64,000 bases of DNA from Neobacillus nitrireducens (GCF_030915405.1 NZ_CP133262.1:3472001-3536000); one strand, 5' to 3'; counted from the stretch's first letter, positions 17,299 to 27,127 are shown. The notes: generated by a model not told the origin, from the sequence alone. Made by a program: numbers and translations.

Positions 17299-18495
17299 AT
17301 GAATATACTATATATCTGTAATGATATGGAAATTGGTGGATCTCAAAGGGCCATTATTGCTGAAATTAAACAACTTCAAAAAAAAGGGCATAAAGTGATT
17401 TTGGTAAGCAGAGGTGGATCTCTTGAATCCGTGTTAAATAATGATAAGGTATCTTTTTATAAATTAAAATTTCCCTATATAGGGACAAATGAACTACATC
17501 AAAACAATAAATTTTCTGTTAAAGAACACCTTCTATTTATTTACCATATTTTAATAAAAACATCACTCCGGAAAAATATATATAGTCTTTTAAGAATTAT
17601 TAAAAAACATAATATAGATATAATAAAAGCTCATCAACCAGGACCTAGTTTTATTGGATACCTAGCTGCTAAAAAACTAAACCTTCCTTTAATAATTAGG
17701 GTTCAGCATATTTTAAGAAATGAGTTTCCTCCACCATTTTACAAGAAAATAGTGAAATATTGTTCTTCTATTTCAGTCATAACAAAAGAAGTTGAAGATT
17801 TCCTAATTAATGTTTATGAAGTGGATAAAAATAAAATAAGTATAATTCCTAATCAAATTATATTTGATCAGCCACTCTTATCAGGAAATCATAATAATGA
17901 TAGTACCAGTAATTTATTAAGGATATTGACAGTATCTCGTTTAGCTGAAGATAAATATAATTCCGTAATGGAATTAATAGAAGCTGTAGATAAATTACTT
18001 GGAAATGGAGTGAATTGTCATTTAAAAATTATTGGTGATGGATCAAATAAAAGTGACATAGTACGTCAAATACAAAACATGAAAAATAATAGTAATAATG
18101 TAGAGTTAGTAGGTTCTAAGAAAGATGTTATTCCGTATTACTTAGAAACAGATGTGGTTGTTGGAGTGGGGAGAGTAGCAATGGAGGCACTTTATTTTAA
18201 AAAGCTTCTATTATGTTGTAGTCACTTTGCTTACGGTGGTTTATTTGCTAAGGAATCAGCTGAAGAAATTAGTCATTATAACTTTTCAGGTAGAGGTGGT
18301 TCTACGAATTCATTGAATAGTGATAATATTTTTGAGGACTTAAAATTCATTAATAATTTGAATTCTGAACAAAAGAATGAAATGGTAGCATTTAATAATA
18401 AATTTTACAATGATCATTATGATTCAAATATAGTGACAAATAAACTAGAATCTATGTTTCAAAATTTTATTAAAAAAACAATAAACTCTGGGTGA
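17299..18495 (+). CDS. Family 4 glycosyltransferase
   Basis: The 398-residue protein has the GT-B layout: an N-terminal MNILYICNDMEIGGSQRAI with the glycine-rich acceptor-side loop, KAHQPGPSFIGYLAA in the middle, then LRILTVSRLAEDKYNSV, LKIIGDGSN and a final VVGVGRVAMEAL block. The usual EX7E motif appears altered. It should add a sugar during repeat-unit assembly. The gene is followed after 4 nt by the polymerase gene. Confidence 0.87.
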   Translation: MNILYICNDMEIGGSQRAIIAEIKQLQKKGHKVILVSRGGSLESVLNNDKVSFYKLKFPYIGTNELHQNNKFSVKEHLLFIYHILIKTSLRKNIYSLLRIIKKHNIDIIKAHQPGPSFIGYLAAKKLNLPLIIRVQHILRNEFPPPFYKKIVKYCSSISVITKEVEDFLINVYEVDKNKISIIPNQIIFDQPLLSGNHNNDSTSNLLRILTVSRLAEDKYNSVMELIEAVDKLLGNGVNCHLKIIGDGSNKSDIVRQIQNMKNNSNNVELVGSKKDVIPYYLETDVVVGVGRVAMEALYFKKLLLCCSHFAYGGLFAKESAEEISHYNFSGRGGSTNSLNSDNIFEDLKFINNLNSEQKNEMVAFNNKFYNDHYDSNIVTNKLESMFQNFIKKTINSG

Positions 18496-18499
18496 AAAT

Positions 18500-19831
18500 A
18501 TGATATATGGATTTGCACTAATAACAATAATAATTTTCACTGGATTATACTTCAGTAAAACTAATGGGTACAAATGGTTACTTCTTTTCTTTTTATTGTT
18601 GTTTAGTTCTATAATTAGTTTTACTAAATTTGTTGGCCCTTCAATTAATTACTTTGTATATGCTATTACTTTAGTTTTACTAATAATTATTTTTAGAGTT
18701 AATATTTCTAAAAGTCTGATAAAAACGTGGCCATTTTTACCGTTTTTTATTGCTTTAATATTTTCTTTATTATCATCAATTAATATTAATAGAAGTAAAT
18801 ACTTTATTTTAACTTATTTACTTGGAATATGCTGGTTTGTATTCTTTCGATCTTTAATAAAGAAAGATGAAAAGAATTTGGAGAAAATATCTTTATCCTC
18901 AGGCTTTCTATTATATATATGTATAGCCTTTAGCATATGGGATTATTTAAATTATGATAGTTTTATTGTTTTTATTGAACAAATTTTAAGTCCAACAGCA
19001 ATTGAAGACTATAATTTATTCCATTTTTTCAATAGAGTCATAGGCATTGGTCTTTATCCCGGGATTAATGCTGCTTTGGTTTCAATGTTATATCTTATAG
19101 CAATTCCTTTATTTAAAAGTCATAAATTATTAAATACAATTACAGTTTTACTTGTAACTTGGGTTATTATTATGTCGGGAAATAGGGGGATTCTTCTATT
19201 ATGGGTTTTTTCTTTAAGTATTCTTTATATAGAGTTACTTATTAAATTAAGCATAGTGAAAAAAATAGTAATTATTCTATTCACAATATTATTTATTATA
19301 TTAATAATTTTGTTTAGTGGATATGGATCCTTTAATAGTGAAAAACTAGTTGGATTAAATAGATTATTTACATCTGAAAATAATGCTAGTATTGATTCTA
19401 GATTTAGTATCTATCAAGAAGCATTTTCCATGTGGAAAGAAAACAAGATGATAGGTATAGGAATAGATAATTTTGTTGCAAGAGCAGAATTAAGAGGTGG
19501 GGTTGGAATATTATCAGAGGTAACACAAGTACACAATATTTATTTGCAGATACTTGTTGAAACTGGAATTTTAGGTGCCCTTTTCTTTTTAGTTTTACTA
19601 ATCAATTTTATAGTTACTGATATTAGACTTCTAAAAAATTATGGATTAAATAATGAATATACCGGCTATTTATTGGCTAATATGATATTTTTATTTAATG
19701 GCCTTTCAGCAAATCCATTATATAACAGTCAATTATTTTTAATGTTTTTATTAATAAGAGGGATTATATCTGGAATAAATAAAAATAAATTATCTAATTT
19801 CAAACCTAATGAATTATTGTTAAGGAATTAA
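18500..19831 (+). CDS. O-antigen ligase/Wzy-type polysaccharide polymerase
   Basis: The 443-residue protein has about 11 hydrophobic segments and a large loop containing SRFSIYQEAFSMWKENKMIGIGIDNF and VHNIYLQILVETG, the H-(N)-Y/I-L pattern of the Wzy/WaaL C-terminal region. It should join flipped repeat units on the outer face of the membrane. Sequence drift is normal for this family, so the call rests on topology, the VHN motif and position next to the flippase. Confidence 0.85.
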   Translation: MIYGFALITIIIFTGLYFSKTNGYKWLLLFFLLLFSSIISFTKFVGPSINYFVYAITLVLLIIIFRVNISKSLIKTWPFLPFFIALIFSLLSSININRSKYFILTYLLGICWFVFFRSLIKKDEKNLEKISLSSGFLLYICIAFSIWDYLNYDSFIVFIEQILSPTAIEDYNLFHFFNRVIGIGLYPGINAALVSMLYLIAIPLFKSHKLLNTITVLLVTWVIIMSGNRGILLLWVFSLSILYIELLIKLSIVKKIVIILFTILFIILIILFSGYGSFNSEKLVGLNRLFTSENNASIDSRFSIYQEAFSMWKENKMIGIGIDNFVARAELRGGVGILSEVTQVHNIYLQILVETGILGALFFLVLLINFIVTDIRLLKNYGLNNEYTGYLLANMIFLFNGLSANPLYNSQLFLMFLLIRGIISGINKNKLSNFKPNELLLRN

Positions 19832-19839
19832 GGATATAT

Positions 19840-21222
19840 ATGAAGAAAGAAATCAGGTTAAATACAATTGTTGAGTTATTCACAAAAGCAGTTAATTTTT
19901 TAATGACTGTAATAATTAGTAGGATATTTGGTCCTGAGGCACTTGGGATAATTTCTACGTCTCAGGCTATTACCGGTTATATTACCTTAGTTGGTGATTT
20001 TGGAACAAATAATGAAGCTATTCGGAGAATTTCAAAAAGTGAGAGGGATGTCTCAGAAGTTTTTAGTATTATATTTTATTGGAGATTAATATTAGCATCT
20101 TTTTTAATTATCGGTATCGTATATTACTATGTAATCTTTGGTTCTCTTGATAAAATCCTATTATTCTATATTTTAATCTCACTTATTGGCTTCTTTATTC
20201 CTAGTTATATTTTTATTGGATTAACTAAATACAAATATAATGCCATAATTAATTTTCTAATAACTATTATTTCATTATCTCTTTTTCTTTTATTACTAAG
20301 TTTTAAACATTCTATAATTTTTTATCCAGTCTCTTTAATGACCAGTACTTTTATAGGAATGATAATTTCTTTAGTTTTCTATTTTAAAATAGCCAGAATG
20401 CAGTTTGTATCAAGATCTAAACTGTTTAACTTTATTAAAAAGTCCTTTTATTTAGGTCTGACTATTATTTTCGCAAGAATTTATTACGATTTTGATATTA
20501 TCTTGTTAGGATTTTTAACATCTAAAATACAATTAGGATTGTATTCTAGTGCATTTAAATTAATACAAATGCTTTGGTTTATACCTACTTTATATACAAC
20601 CTATGCATTACCCTATACCACAAGAATGATACAATCAAACATCAATAATATACCTAACTACATTATAAAGGTGATAAATAATATATCTTTATTTATTTTG
20701 CCAATTTGTACATTAGGTTATTTTTATTCAGGTGATATTTTGTCTATGTTTTTTGGTAATGAATTTGACAAGGGTGGACCTATTCTAACTATATTAATAT
20801 TCTCTTTTTACTTAATGTTTTGCAAGACAGTTTTTGGTAATTTACTAATTGCATTAAGAAAGGAAAAATTCCTTTTTAAGGTATCAATAGTGGGCTCATT
20901 CATAAATATATGTTTAAATTTATTATTGATACCTGTGATTGGAATTTTGGGGTCGGCATTAACTACTCTAATTACCGAAGTAATTCTTTTTATAATCGAA
21001 TATATTACAATTAAAAGGAGCTTTAAAGTTAGAATTATTTCGTTAAATATTACGAAGATATTTATAGGAATTACCTTAATGTTTCTTTTTTTACTATTTA
21101 TAAAAGTTGGAGTCTTCCTCGGAATTATATTAGGGTGTACTTTTTATTTAGTTATATTATTGATTTTAAAAGAAGATTGTATAAAACAATATAAAGATAA
21201 AATATATACAGGAGTGAAATAA
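19840..21222 (+). CDS. Wzx-type oligosaccharide flippase
   Basis: The 460-residue protein has 12-14 hydrophobic segments and begins EIRLNTIVELFTKAVNFLMT followed by ISRIFGPEALGIIS, the usual start of the polysaccharide biosynthesis MATE-like family. It should turn undecaprenyl-linked repeat units across the membrane. It lies between the polymerase gene (8-nt gap) and the MurA-like gene (1-nt gap), so all three are likely co-translated from one operon. Confidence 0.9.
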   Translation: MKKEIRLNTIVELFTKAVNFLMTVIISRIFGPEALGIISTSQAITGYITLVGDFGTNNEAIRRISKSERDVSEVFSIIFYWRLILASFLIIGIVYYYVIFGSLDKILLFYILISLIGFFIPSYIFIGLTKYKYNAIINFLITIISLSLFLLLLSFKHSIIFYPVSLMTSTFIGMIISLVFYFKIARMQFVSRSKLFNFIKKSFYLGLTIIFARIYYDFDIILLGFLTSKIQLGLYSSAFKLIQMLWFIPTLYTTYALPYTTRMIQSNINNIPNYIIKVINNISLFILPICTLGYFYSGDILSMFFGNEFDKGGPILTILIFSFYLMFCKTVFGNLLIALRKEKFLFKVSIVGSFINICLNLLLIPVIGILGSALTTLITEVILFIIEYITIKRSFKVRIISLNITKIFIGITLMFLFLLFIKVGVFLGIILGCTFYLVILLILKEDCIKQYKDKIYTGVK

Positions 21223-21223
21223 T

Positions 21224-22528
21224 ATGAATAAATCGGTTATTGTAAATAAGTCATGTGCCCTAAAAGGAAATATAGAAGTGTCTGGAGCTAAAAACTCGAT
21301 ATTACCAATAATATGTGCGAGTTTATTAACAGATGATGTAGTGGAATTGAGTAATGTTCCAGATTTAAATGATGTTCATGTATTAATAGGTATCTTGGAA
21401 GACTTAGGTAAGCGATCAATGTTTGAGAAGGATAAATTAACCTTATATCCTACTGATGAGCTAAATATCAATATTCCTATATTTATTTCGGAAACAGCAA
21501 GTAAAATACGTTATTCAATCTTAATATTAGGAGCATTACTAGCAAAGGGACACGAAGTTAGTTTACCTTTACCTGGTGGGTGTAGTTTTTCTGAACGACC
21601 AATTGATATTCATTTAGAGGGTCTACGAAAGCTTGGCGCGACAATAGAAGAACATCCAAATAAAATAATTGCAAAGTCAGATAGGCTAAAAGGTGCGCAT
21701 ATAAAGCTAAGATTCCCTTCTGTAGGTGCAACTGAAAATCTAGTAATTGCTTCAACCCTAGCCCAAGGTGTAACAATTATAGAGAATGCTGCCAGGGAAC
21801 CAGAAATAGAAGACTTAATTAATTTTTTAAATAGCTTAGGAGCAAAAATTGAAATAGAAGAACCTGGTAAAATAAAAATAATAGGTGTCGAAAGTCTAAT
21901 AAAAAAACAAAGTATTAAACATAAAATAATTCCAGATAGAATAGAAGCAGCGACATTCATTATTTTAGGTGCAATTGCTGCGGAAGATTTTATAACAATA
22001 AAAAAAATGAATGTTACTCACAATTTAGCATTTCTAAACTTATTGCAAAAGATTGGTGTCAAATTTGAAATTATTAATAATAGTACACTTAAGGTTTATA
22101 AATCTACAAACCTAATTGGTACAAAAATTGAAACAGATATATACCCATCAATTGCAACGGATATTCAGCCATTACTAGCTGTTTTATTAACACAAGCAAA
22201 GGGTGAAAGTACAATTATAGATTCTATTTATCCTTCTAGATTTCAATATATAAAATATTTAAATCTAATGGGTGCTAATATTCAGTATTTGGATAGTTCA
22301 GAGGGGATAAAAATTATTGGAGAGACAAAATTGTATGGCCATAAAGTATTATCTACTGATTTAAGGGGAGGAGCTGCGGTATTGCTCGCGGGTATCCTTG
22401 CTGAAAATACAACAATTATAGAAAATAGTTATCAGATATTTAGAGGATATTCAGACTTAGAAAATAAGCTTTTGGGATTAAATGTAAGACTTGGTAATTC
22501 CTCTGATAAAATATTACAAATGATCTAG
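21224..22528 (+). CDS. MurA-like enolpyruvyl transferase within the eps locus
   Basis: The 434-residue protein aligns along its length with UDP-GlcNAc 1-carboxyvinyltransferase. Key residues are kept: K and N in SGAKNSILP, the catalytic cysteine and arginine in LPGGCSFSERPID (around residue 119), the aspartate in ATDIQPLL, the arginine in PSRFQYI and in DLRGGAAVLLAG. MurA moves enolpyruvate from phosphoenolpyruvate to UDP-GlcNAc, the first step to muramic acid. An AT-rich copy in a glycan cassette between wzx and a flavin reductase is unlikely to be the housekeeping gene; it may make an enolpyruvyl or lactyl sugar for the exopolysaccharide (inference). Confidence 0.88.
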   Translation: MNKSVIVNKSCALKGNIEVSGAKNSILPIICASLLTDDVVELSNVPDLNDVHVLIGILEDLGKRSMFEKDKLTLYPTDELNINIPIFISETASKIRYSILILGALLAKGHEVSLPLPGGCSFSERPIDIHLEGLRKLGATIEEHPNKIIAKSDRLKGAHIKLRFPSVGATENLVIASTLAQGVTIIENAAREPEIEDLINFLNSLGAKIEIEEPGKIKIIGVESLIKKQSIKHKIIPDRIEAATFIILGAIAAEDFITIKKMNVTHNLAFLNLLQKIGVKFEIINNSTLKVYKSTNLIGTKIETDIYPSIATDIQPLLAVLLTQAKGESTIIDSIYPSRFQYIKYLNLMGANIQYLDSSEGIKIIGETKLYGHKVLSTDLRGGAAVLLAGILAENTTIIENSYQIFRGYSDLENKLLGLNVRLGNSSDKILQMI

Positions 22529-22622
22529 TATTGTAAATTAATATAGGAAGATAAGTGTTCAGTTGAAAAATAGTACTATGTATTTGGAAAAGATTTGATT
22601 TTCCGAAAATTCTTATTTAGGA

Positions 22623-23174
22623 ATGAAGATAATGATTGGAAAATATATAAGGAAAATAATAAAAAAGACAATTAAATACGTGTTAGAATTTATAGCATTA
22701 TTTCTAAATATTAAAAGTAGAACTGTTGTTTGTAGCTATTCATATATTTATGAAATAAAAAGGTTATACTCTGTTGAACTAAAAGGAAATATTAATACAA
22801 GAATACTGTTTAAAAACTTTTTTGGTTTTTCCTTTATTCCAAAGGAATACTATGATGCGTTAGAGATTTCAAAAGTTGAATCTGGTATTATGGATAGGTC
22901 AAAAAAATTATATGAAACCAAAGAAATTCTAAGTAGTGAAATAATTAAATATGCCCATGCATTAGACAAAGGGTTAAGAATGCCATATAAGAGAGAGATT
23001 TTTGGCAGGGAAAAGAGTAAAGAATTAGAAAAACTCTTATTAATATGGAATGATAAATTCCCACAACAACATCCGATATATATATGGGCGAAAAATATTT
23101 TAATTGAGTATTGGAATGACCAGAAAATTTCAAAAAAATCGGGAGTTTTTTGTGAGGGAGAACATAATGCATAA
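22623..23174 (+). CDS. N-terminal part of a polysaccharide-locus nitroreductase (split gene)
   Basis: The 183-residue product contains IIKYAHALDKGLRMPYKREIFGREK, a block I associate with the N-terminal region of longer nitroreductase-family proteins in glycan loci. It stops at 23174, overlapping in another frame with the catalytic part that starts at 23167. The tail after WNDQKISKK is poor. Either a single gene has been broken by a frameshift near 23105-23165, which contains A7 and T6 runs, or it is a natural two-gene split joined by an overlapping ATGCATAA. Confidence 0.55.
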   Translation: MKIMIGKYIRKIIKKTIKYVLEFIALFLNIKSRTVVCSYSYIYEIKRLYSVELKGNINTRILFKNFFGFSFIPKEYYDALEISKVESGIMDRSKKLYETKEILSSEIIKYAHALDKGLRMPYKREIFGREKSKELEKLLLIWNDKFPQQHPIYIWAKNILIEYWNDQKISKKSGVFCEGEHNA

Positions 23175-23709
23175 TGGAGAAATGCTTAATAAAATTAAAA
23201 ATAGAAGAAGTATTAGGAATTGGTTACCTCAATCTATACCTAATGAAAAAATAGAAATAATAATTGAGGCTGCTAGATGGGCTCCTTCAAGCTGCAATAG
23301 ACAAAGTACACGTTTTCTAGTAATAACAAATCCTTCTGATAAAGAATTAGTTACTGAAGTAAGTACAGGTGGAAAGGGATTTGCAAATTATGCTCCTTGT
23401 ATGATTATTGTATTATCAGACATCCGGATTTACAACCTTCCATATGAGAGAAATCTAGCTTTTATCGATGGTGCTTTGGCTTGTCAAAATTTGATGCTTC
23501 AAGCAGATACAGAAGGATTGGGGACTTGTTATTTAAATTGGGCTTTAGAAGAACCAATAAAAGAGCAAGTATTATATAAACATTTCAATATACCACATTA
23601 CATGATAATCATAGGAGTAATACCAATAGGTTATCCGGATTATTCAATTCCAGTAAAAGTATCTGAAAGAAAGCCTATTAAGGAGCTTATAATAAAAGAC
23701 AAATTTTAA
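23167..23709 (+). CDS. Nitroreductase-family FMN oxidoreductase (C-terminal part)
   Basis: From the ATG at 23167 (behind GAGGGAG) the 180-residue product has the nitroreductase signature: LNKIKNRRSIRNW, then IEAARWAPSSCNRQSTRF, LAFIDGALACQNLMLQADTEGLGTCYLNW and a final VIPIGYP. These bind FMN and use NAD(P)H. The enzyme lies just after the MurA-like gene, so it might reduce an enolpyruvyl sugar to a lactyl sugar, as MurB does with a different flavin fold. That is a hypothesis; nitroreductases are also common in glycan loci with no known role. Confidence 0.75.
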   Translation: MHNGEMLNKIKNRRSIRNWLPQSIPNEKIEIIIEAARWAPSSCNRQSTRFLVITNPSDKELVTEVSTGGKGFANYAPCMIIVLSDIRIYNLPYERNLAFIDGALACQNLMLQADTEGLGTCYLNWALEEPIKEQVLYKHFNIPHYMIIIGVIPIGYPDYSIPVKVSERKPIKELIIKDKF

Positions 23710-23738
23710 ATTAGTATTTTAAAGGGGGCAATTGAACT

Positions 23739-24617
23739 TTGAAAGGAATCATTCTTGCAGGTGGAAGCGGTACACGTCTCTATCCATTAACTATGGTGAC
23801 AAGTAAACAGTTGTTACCGATATATGACAAACCAATGATCTTTTATCCTTTATCAACATTAATGTTAGCAGGAATTCGAGATATACTGATCATTTCTACT
23901 CCGGAGGATACTCCCCGCTTTGAGGCATTGTTAGGGGATGGATCTCAATTTGGTATTAATCTTGAATATAAAATACAGGAGAGGCCGGATGGATTAGCCC
24001 AAGCATTTTTAATTGGGGAAGAATTTATAGGTAATGATTCAGTTGCAATGATTTTAGGAGATAATATATATTACGGGAGTGGTATGCGGAAAATTCTCCA
24101 ACAAGCGGCCCAAAAGAAAATCGGGGCAACTGTTTTTGGATATCATGTATTAGATCCTGAGAGGTTTGGTGTTGTTGAATTTGATAAAAACGGAAAGGTT
24201 TTAAGTGTTGAAGAAAAGCCAAAAATTCCAAAGTCAAATTATGCAGTAACTGGTTTATACTTTTATGACAATCGGATTATTGATATTGCAAAAAATGTAA
24301 AACCATCTGTACGTGGAGAACTAGAAATCACTTCTGTAAATGAAGCTTATTTGCGTATGGGAGAGCTTGATGTAGAATTACTTGGTCGTGGTTTTACATG
24401 GTTGGATACTGGAACACACCAAAGTTTAGTAGAGGCAACTAACTTTGTTAAAACAGTTGAGGAGCATCAGGGAATTAAAATTGCAGCACCTGAAGAGATT
24501 GCTTATATTAATGGATGGATTGGAAAAGGTGAATTATTTGAATCGGGAGAGAAATTCTCAAAGACAGGTTATGGACAATATCTATTAAGAGTAGCTAATG
24601 GTAGCATAAAGTACTAA
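23739..24617 (+). CDS. rfbA: Glucose-1-phosphate thymidylyltransferase
   Basis: The protein starts [17 protein letters not shown] and carries [29 protein letters not shown] and [21 protein letters not shown], all signatures of RmlA/RfbA. It makes dTDP-glucose from dTTP and glucose 1-phosphate, the first step to dTDP-L-rhamnose. The start is TTG at 23739 after AAAGGGGG. The four genes of this pathway follow in order A-C-D-B with tiny gaps. Base composition returns toward the genome norm here. Confidence 0.96.
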   Translation: MKGIILAGGSGTRLYPLTMVTSKQLLPIYDKPMIFYPLSTLMLAGIRDILIISTPEDTPRFEALLGDGSQFGINLEYKIQERPDGLAQAFLIGEEFIGNDSVAMILGDNIYYGSGMRKILQQAAQKKIGATVFGYHVLDPERFGVVEFDKNGKVLSVEEKPKIPKSNYAVTGLYFYDNRIIDIAKNVKPSVRGELEITSVNEAYLRMGELDVELLGRGFTWLDTGTHQSLVEATNFVKTVEEHQGIKIAAPEEIAYINGWIGKGELFESGEKFSKTGYGQYLLRVANGSIKY

Positions 24618-24632
24618 TTAGAGGTGAATAAG

Positions 24633-25193
24633 TTGAATGTAATAGAAACCTCCTTATCAGGAGTAAAGATTATTGAGCCGAATGTTTTCGGGGATCATCG
24701 CGGTTGGTTTATGGAAACATACAATGAGGCAAATTTTAAAGAAGCTGGAATTGATATAAAATTTGTTCAAGATAATCAGTCGTTTTCTGCAGCAAAGGGA
24801 ACATTAAGAGGATTACATTATCAATTAAACCCTAAGGCACAAACTAAGCTTGTTCGATGTACAACAGGAGCTATTTTTGATGTTGCTGTTGATATTAGAA
24901 AAGGAAGCCCAACGTTTGGTAATTGGTTTGGAGTCGAGCTTAGTGCAGTGAATAAAAAACAATTATTAATTCCAAAAGGTTTTGCACATGGTTTTATGAC
25001 CTTGACAGAAGATGTTGAAGTTCAATACAAAGTTGATGAACTTTATGCACCAGAGTGTGATGGAGGAATTATATGGAATGACCCTGCTATTGGAATTGAA
25101 TGGCCGCTGGATATTACACCTGTATTATCATCAAAAGATGAAAAGGCACCATTATTGGCGGACGTTGATAATAACTTTGTCATTGGAGAGTAA
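24633..25193 (+). CDS. rfbC: dTDP-4-dehydrorhamnose 3,5-epimerase
   Basis: The cupin-like protein has FGDHRGWFMETYNEANF, FVQDNQSFSAAKGTLRGLHYQ, with the catalytic histidine in RGLHYQ, and FAHGFMTLTEDVEVQYKV. It epimerises dTDP-4-keto-6-deoxyglucose at C3 and C5. AGAGGTGA places the start at the TTG at 24633 rather than the GTG at 24624. It lies 15 nt after rfbA and 3 nt before rfbD. Confidence 0.95.
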   Translation: MNVIETSLSGVKIIEPNVFGDHRGWFMETYNEANFKEAGIDIKFVQDNQSFSAAKGTLRGLHYQLNPKAQTKLVRCTTGAIFDVAVDIRKGSPTFGNWFGVELSAVNKKQLLIPKGFAHGFMTLTEDVEVQYKVDELYAPECDGGIIWNDPAIGIEWPLDITPVLSSKDEKAPLLADVDNNFVIGE

Positions 25194-25196
25194 ATG

Positions 25197-26051
25197 ATGA
25201 AAATTTTAGTAACCGGTTTTACAGGACAGTTGGGGTTTGATGTTGTTCGTGAAGGCTTAATACGAGGATTTGAAATGGTAGGGGTTGGCTCTAAGGATTT
25301 GGACATAACAGATGAAAAAGCAGTTTATCAATACGTAAAAGACTTGAATCCTGATGCCATCGTTCATTGTGCGGCATATACAGCAGTGGATAAAGCGGAA
25401 GATGATAGAGAAGACTGTTGGAATGTAAACGTTAAGGGAACAACGTATTTAGCAAATGCCTCAAAAGAAGTCAATACGAAGTTTATATATATCAGTTCGG
25501 ATTATGTCTTTGATGGTGAAGGAGAAAGTCCTTTTGTTGAAACTGATCAAGCAAATCCCATTGGATATTATGGGAAAACTAAATTTGAAGCGGAAAAAGT
25601 TGTGCAGTCTCTTTTAACAGACTGGTTCATAGTTCGGATATCTTGGGTTTTTGGAATAAATGGTAATAATTTTGTTAAAACGATGCTTCGTTTAGCTGAA
25701 ACGCGAGATGAATTAAATGTTGTTGGTGATCAATTTGGTTCTCCTACGAATACGTTCGATTTGTCACGTCTATTATTAGATTTGATTCAATCAGAAAAGT
25801 ATGGAATTTACCATGCAACGAATGAGGGCTTTTGTAGTTGGGCAGACTTTGCAAAAGAAATCTATCATCTTGCGGGGGATAAAATAAAGGTAAATGCAAT
25901 CCCTACAGAAGATTACCCCACAAGAGCGGTGCGTCCAAAAAACTCACGTATGTCCAAGCAAAAATTAGTCGACAATGGTTTTAAACCATTACCTTCCTGG
26001 CAAGACTCATTAGATCGGTACCTAAAGGCATTAAAACAAGAGGTGAAATAA
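25197..26051 (+). CDS. rfbD: dTDP-4-dehydrorhamnose reductase
   Basis: The extended short-chain dehydrogenase begins MKILVTGFTGQLGFDV and has the YxxxK catalytic pair in GYYGKTKFEAEK, plus ISSDYVFDGEG and VRISWVFG. It makes dTDP-L-rhamnose with NADPH. Two adjacent ATGs are possible (25194 and 25197); the second gives better spacing from GGAG. Its stop codon overlaps the rfbB start by one base. Confidence 0.95.
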   Translation: MKILVTGFTGQLGFDVVREGLIRGFEMVGVGSKDLDITDEKAVYQYVKDLNPDAIVHCAAYTAVDKAEDDREDCWNVNVKGTTYLANASKEVNTKFIYISSDYVFDGEGESPFVETDQANPIGYYGKTKFEAEKVVQSLLTDWFIVRISWVFGINGNNFVKTMLRLAETRDELNVVGDQFGSPTNTFDLSRLLLDLIQSEKYGIYHATNEGFCSWADFAKEIYHLAGDKIKVNAIPTEDYPTRAVRPKNSRMSKQKLVDNGFKPLPSWQDSLDRYLKALKQEVK

Positions 26052-27070
26052 TGGTAAAGAAAAGGATTCTAGTAACAGGCGGAGCAGGTTTCATTGGTGG
26101 GAACTTTGTTCAATATATGGTGAACAAGTATCCACAGTATGATATTTATAATTTAGATTTATTAACCTATGCTGGTGATTTAACTAAGCATCGTGATATT
26201 GAAAAGAAAAGCAATTATTATTTTATCAAGGCGGACATTGCTGATCGTGTGGAAATCATTTCACTTTTTGAGAAAGAGAAATTTGATTATGTGGCTCATT
26301 TTGCAGCTGAAAGTCATGTAGACCGCTCGATCACTGAGCCTGAAGTCTTTGTTCGTACAAATGTGTTAGGTACACAGGTCCTTTTAGATGCGGCAAAACA
26401 AATTGGAGTAACAAAATTTGTACATGTTTCTACGGATGAAGTATATGGTGAACTTGACTTTGACCCGAATACATTTTTTACGGAGGAAACACCATTGCAA
26501 CCTAATAGTCCATACAGCGCGAGCAAGGCATCTTCGGACTTCTTAGTACGTGCATATCACGAAACATTTGGATTGCCAGTCAATATTACTCGTTGCTCAA
26601 ATAACTACGGACCTTTCCACTTTCCAGAAAAGTTGATACCATTAACTATTTCTCGTGTTCTGAATGAGGAGAAGATACCGGTATATGGTGACGGTAAAAA
26701 TATCCGTGATTGGTTGCATGTACTCGATCACTGTGCTGCCATCGATCTAGTCTTACATGAAGGTATAAATGGTGAAGTTTATAATGTTGGTGGACATAAT
26801 GAACGAACTAATTTAGATGTGGTAAAAACTATTATTAGAACATTAGGGAAATCAGAAGAACTAATAGAATTTGTTACTGACCGTTTAGGACATGACAAGC
26901 GCTACGCAATAGATCCAACAAAACTAGAAAATTTAGGTTGGAAACCAACTTACACATTTGAAACAGGAATTGCTCAAACTATTGAGTGGTATTTGGATAA
27001 CAAGTGGTGGTGGGAGCAAATTATTAGTGGGGAATACCAGAACTATTTTAAAAGGCAGTATACGTTATAG
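26051..27070 (+). CDS. rfbB: dTDP-glucose 4,6-dehydratase
   Basis: The 339-residue protein begins KKRILVTGGAGFIGGNFV, the NAD-binding loop, and shows AHFAAESHVDRSI, STDEVYGEL and YSASKASSDFLVRAYH with the YxxxK pair. It converts dTDP-glucose to dTDP-4-keto-6-deoxyglucose. It is the last gene of the exopolysaccharide run; a terminator lies 19 nt after its stop. Confidence 0.96.
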   Translation: MVKKRILVTGGAGFIGGNFVQYMVNKYPQYDIYNLDLLTYAGDLTKHRDIEKKSNYYFIKADIADRVEIISLFEKEKFDYVAHFAAESHVDRSITEPEVFVRTNVLGTQVLLDAAKQIGVTKFVHVSTDEVYGELDFDPNTFFTEETPLQPNSPYSASKASSDFLVRAYHETFGLPVNITRCSNNYGPFHFPEKLIPLTISRVLNEEKIPVYGDGKNIRDWLHVLDHCAAIDLVLHEGINGEVYNVGGHNERTNLDVVKTIIRTLGKSEELIEFVTDRLGHDKRYAIDPTKLENLGWKPTYTFETGIAQTIEWYLDNKWWWEQIISGEYQNYFKRQYTL

Positions 27071-27088
27071 TTGATTTGTTGTTTCCTA

Positions 27089-27127
27089 GAACTCGTTTTC
27101 ACTTTTTGTGGAAACGGGTTCCTTTCT
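27089..27127 (+). terminator. Terminator at the end of the eps/rfb operon
   Basis: GAACTCGTTTTC (27089-27100) and GAAACGGGTTC (27111-27121) pair with a small bulge, followed by CTTTCTG. Confidence 0.6.

Noticed and set aside
21224..22528. Housekeeping murA
   Set aside because: The family match is good, but the AT-rich composition and location between wzx and a nitroreductase in a glycan cassette argue for a specialised paralogue.
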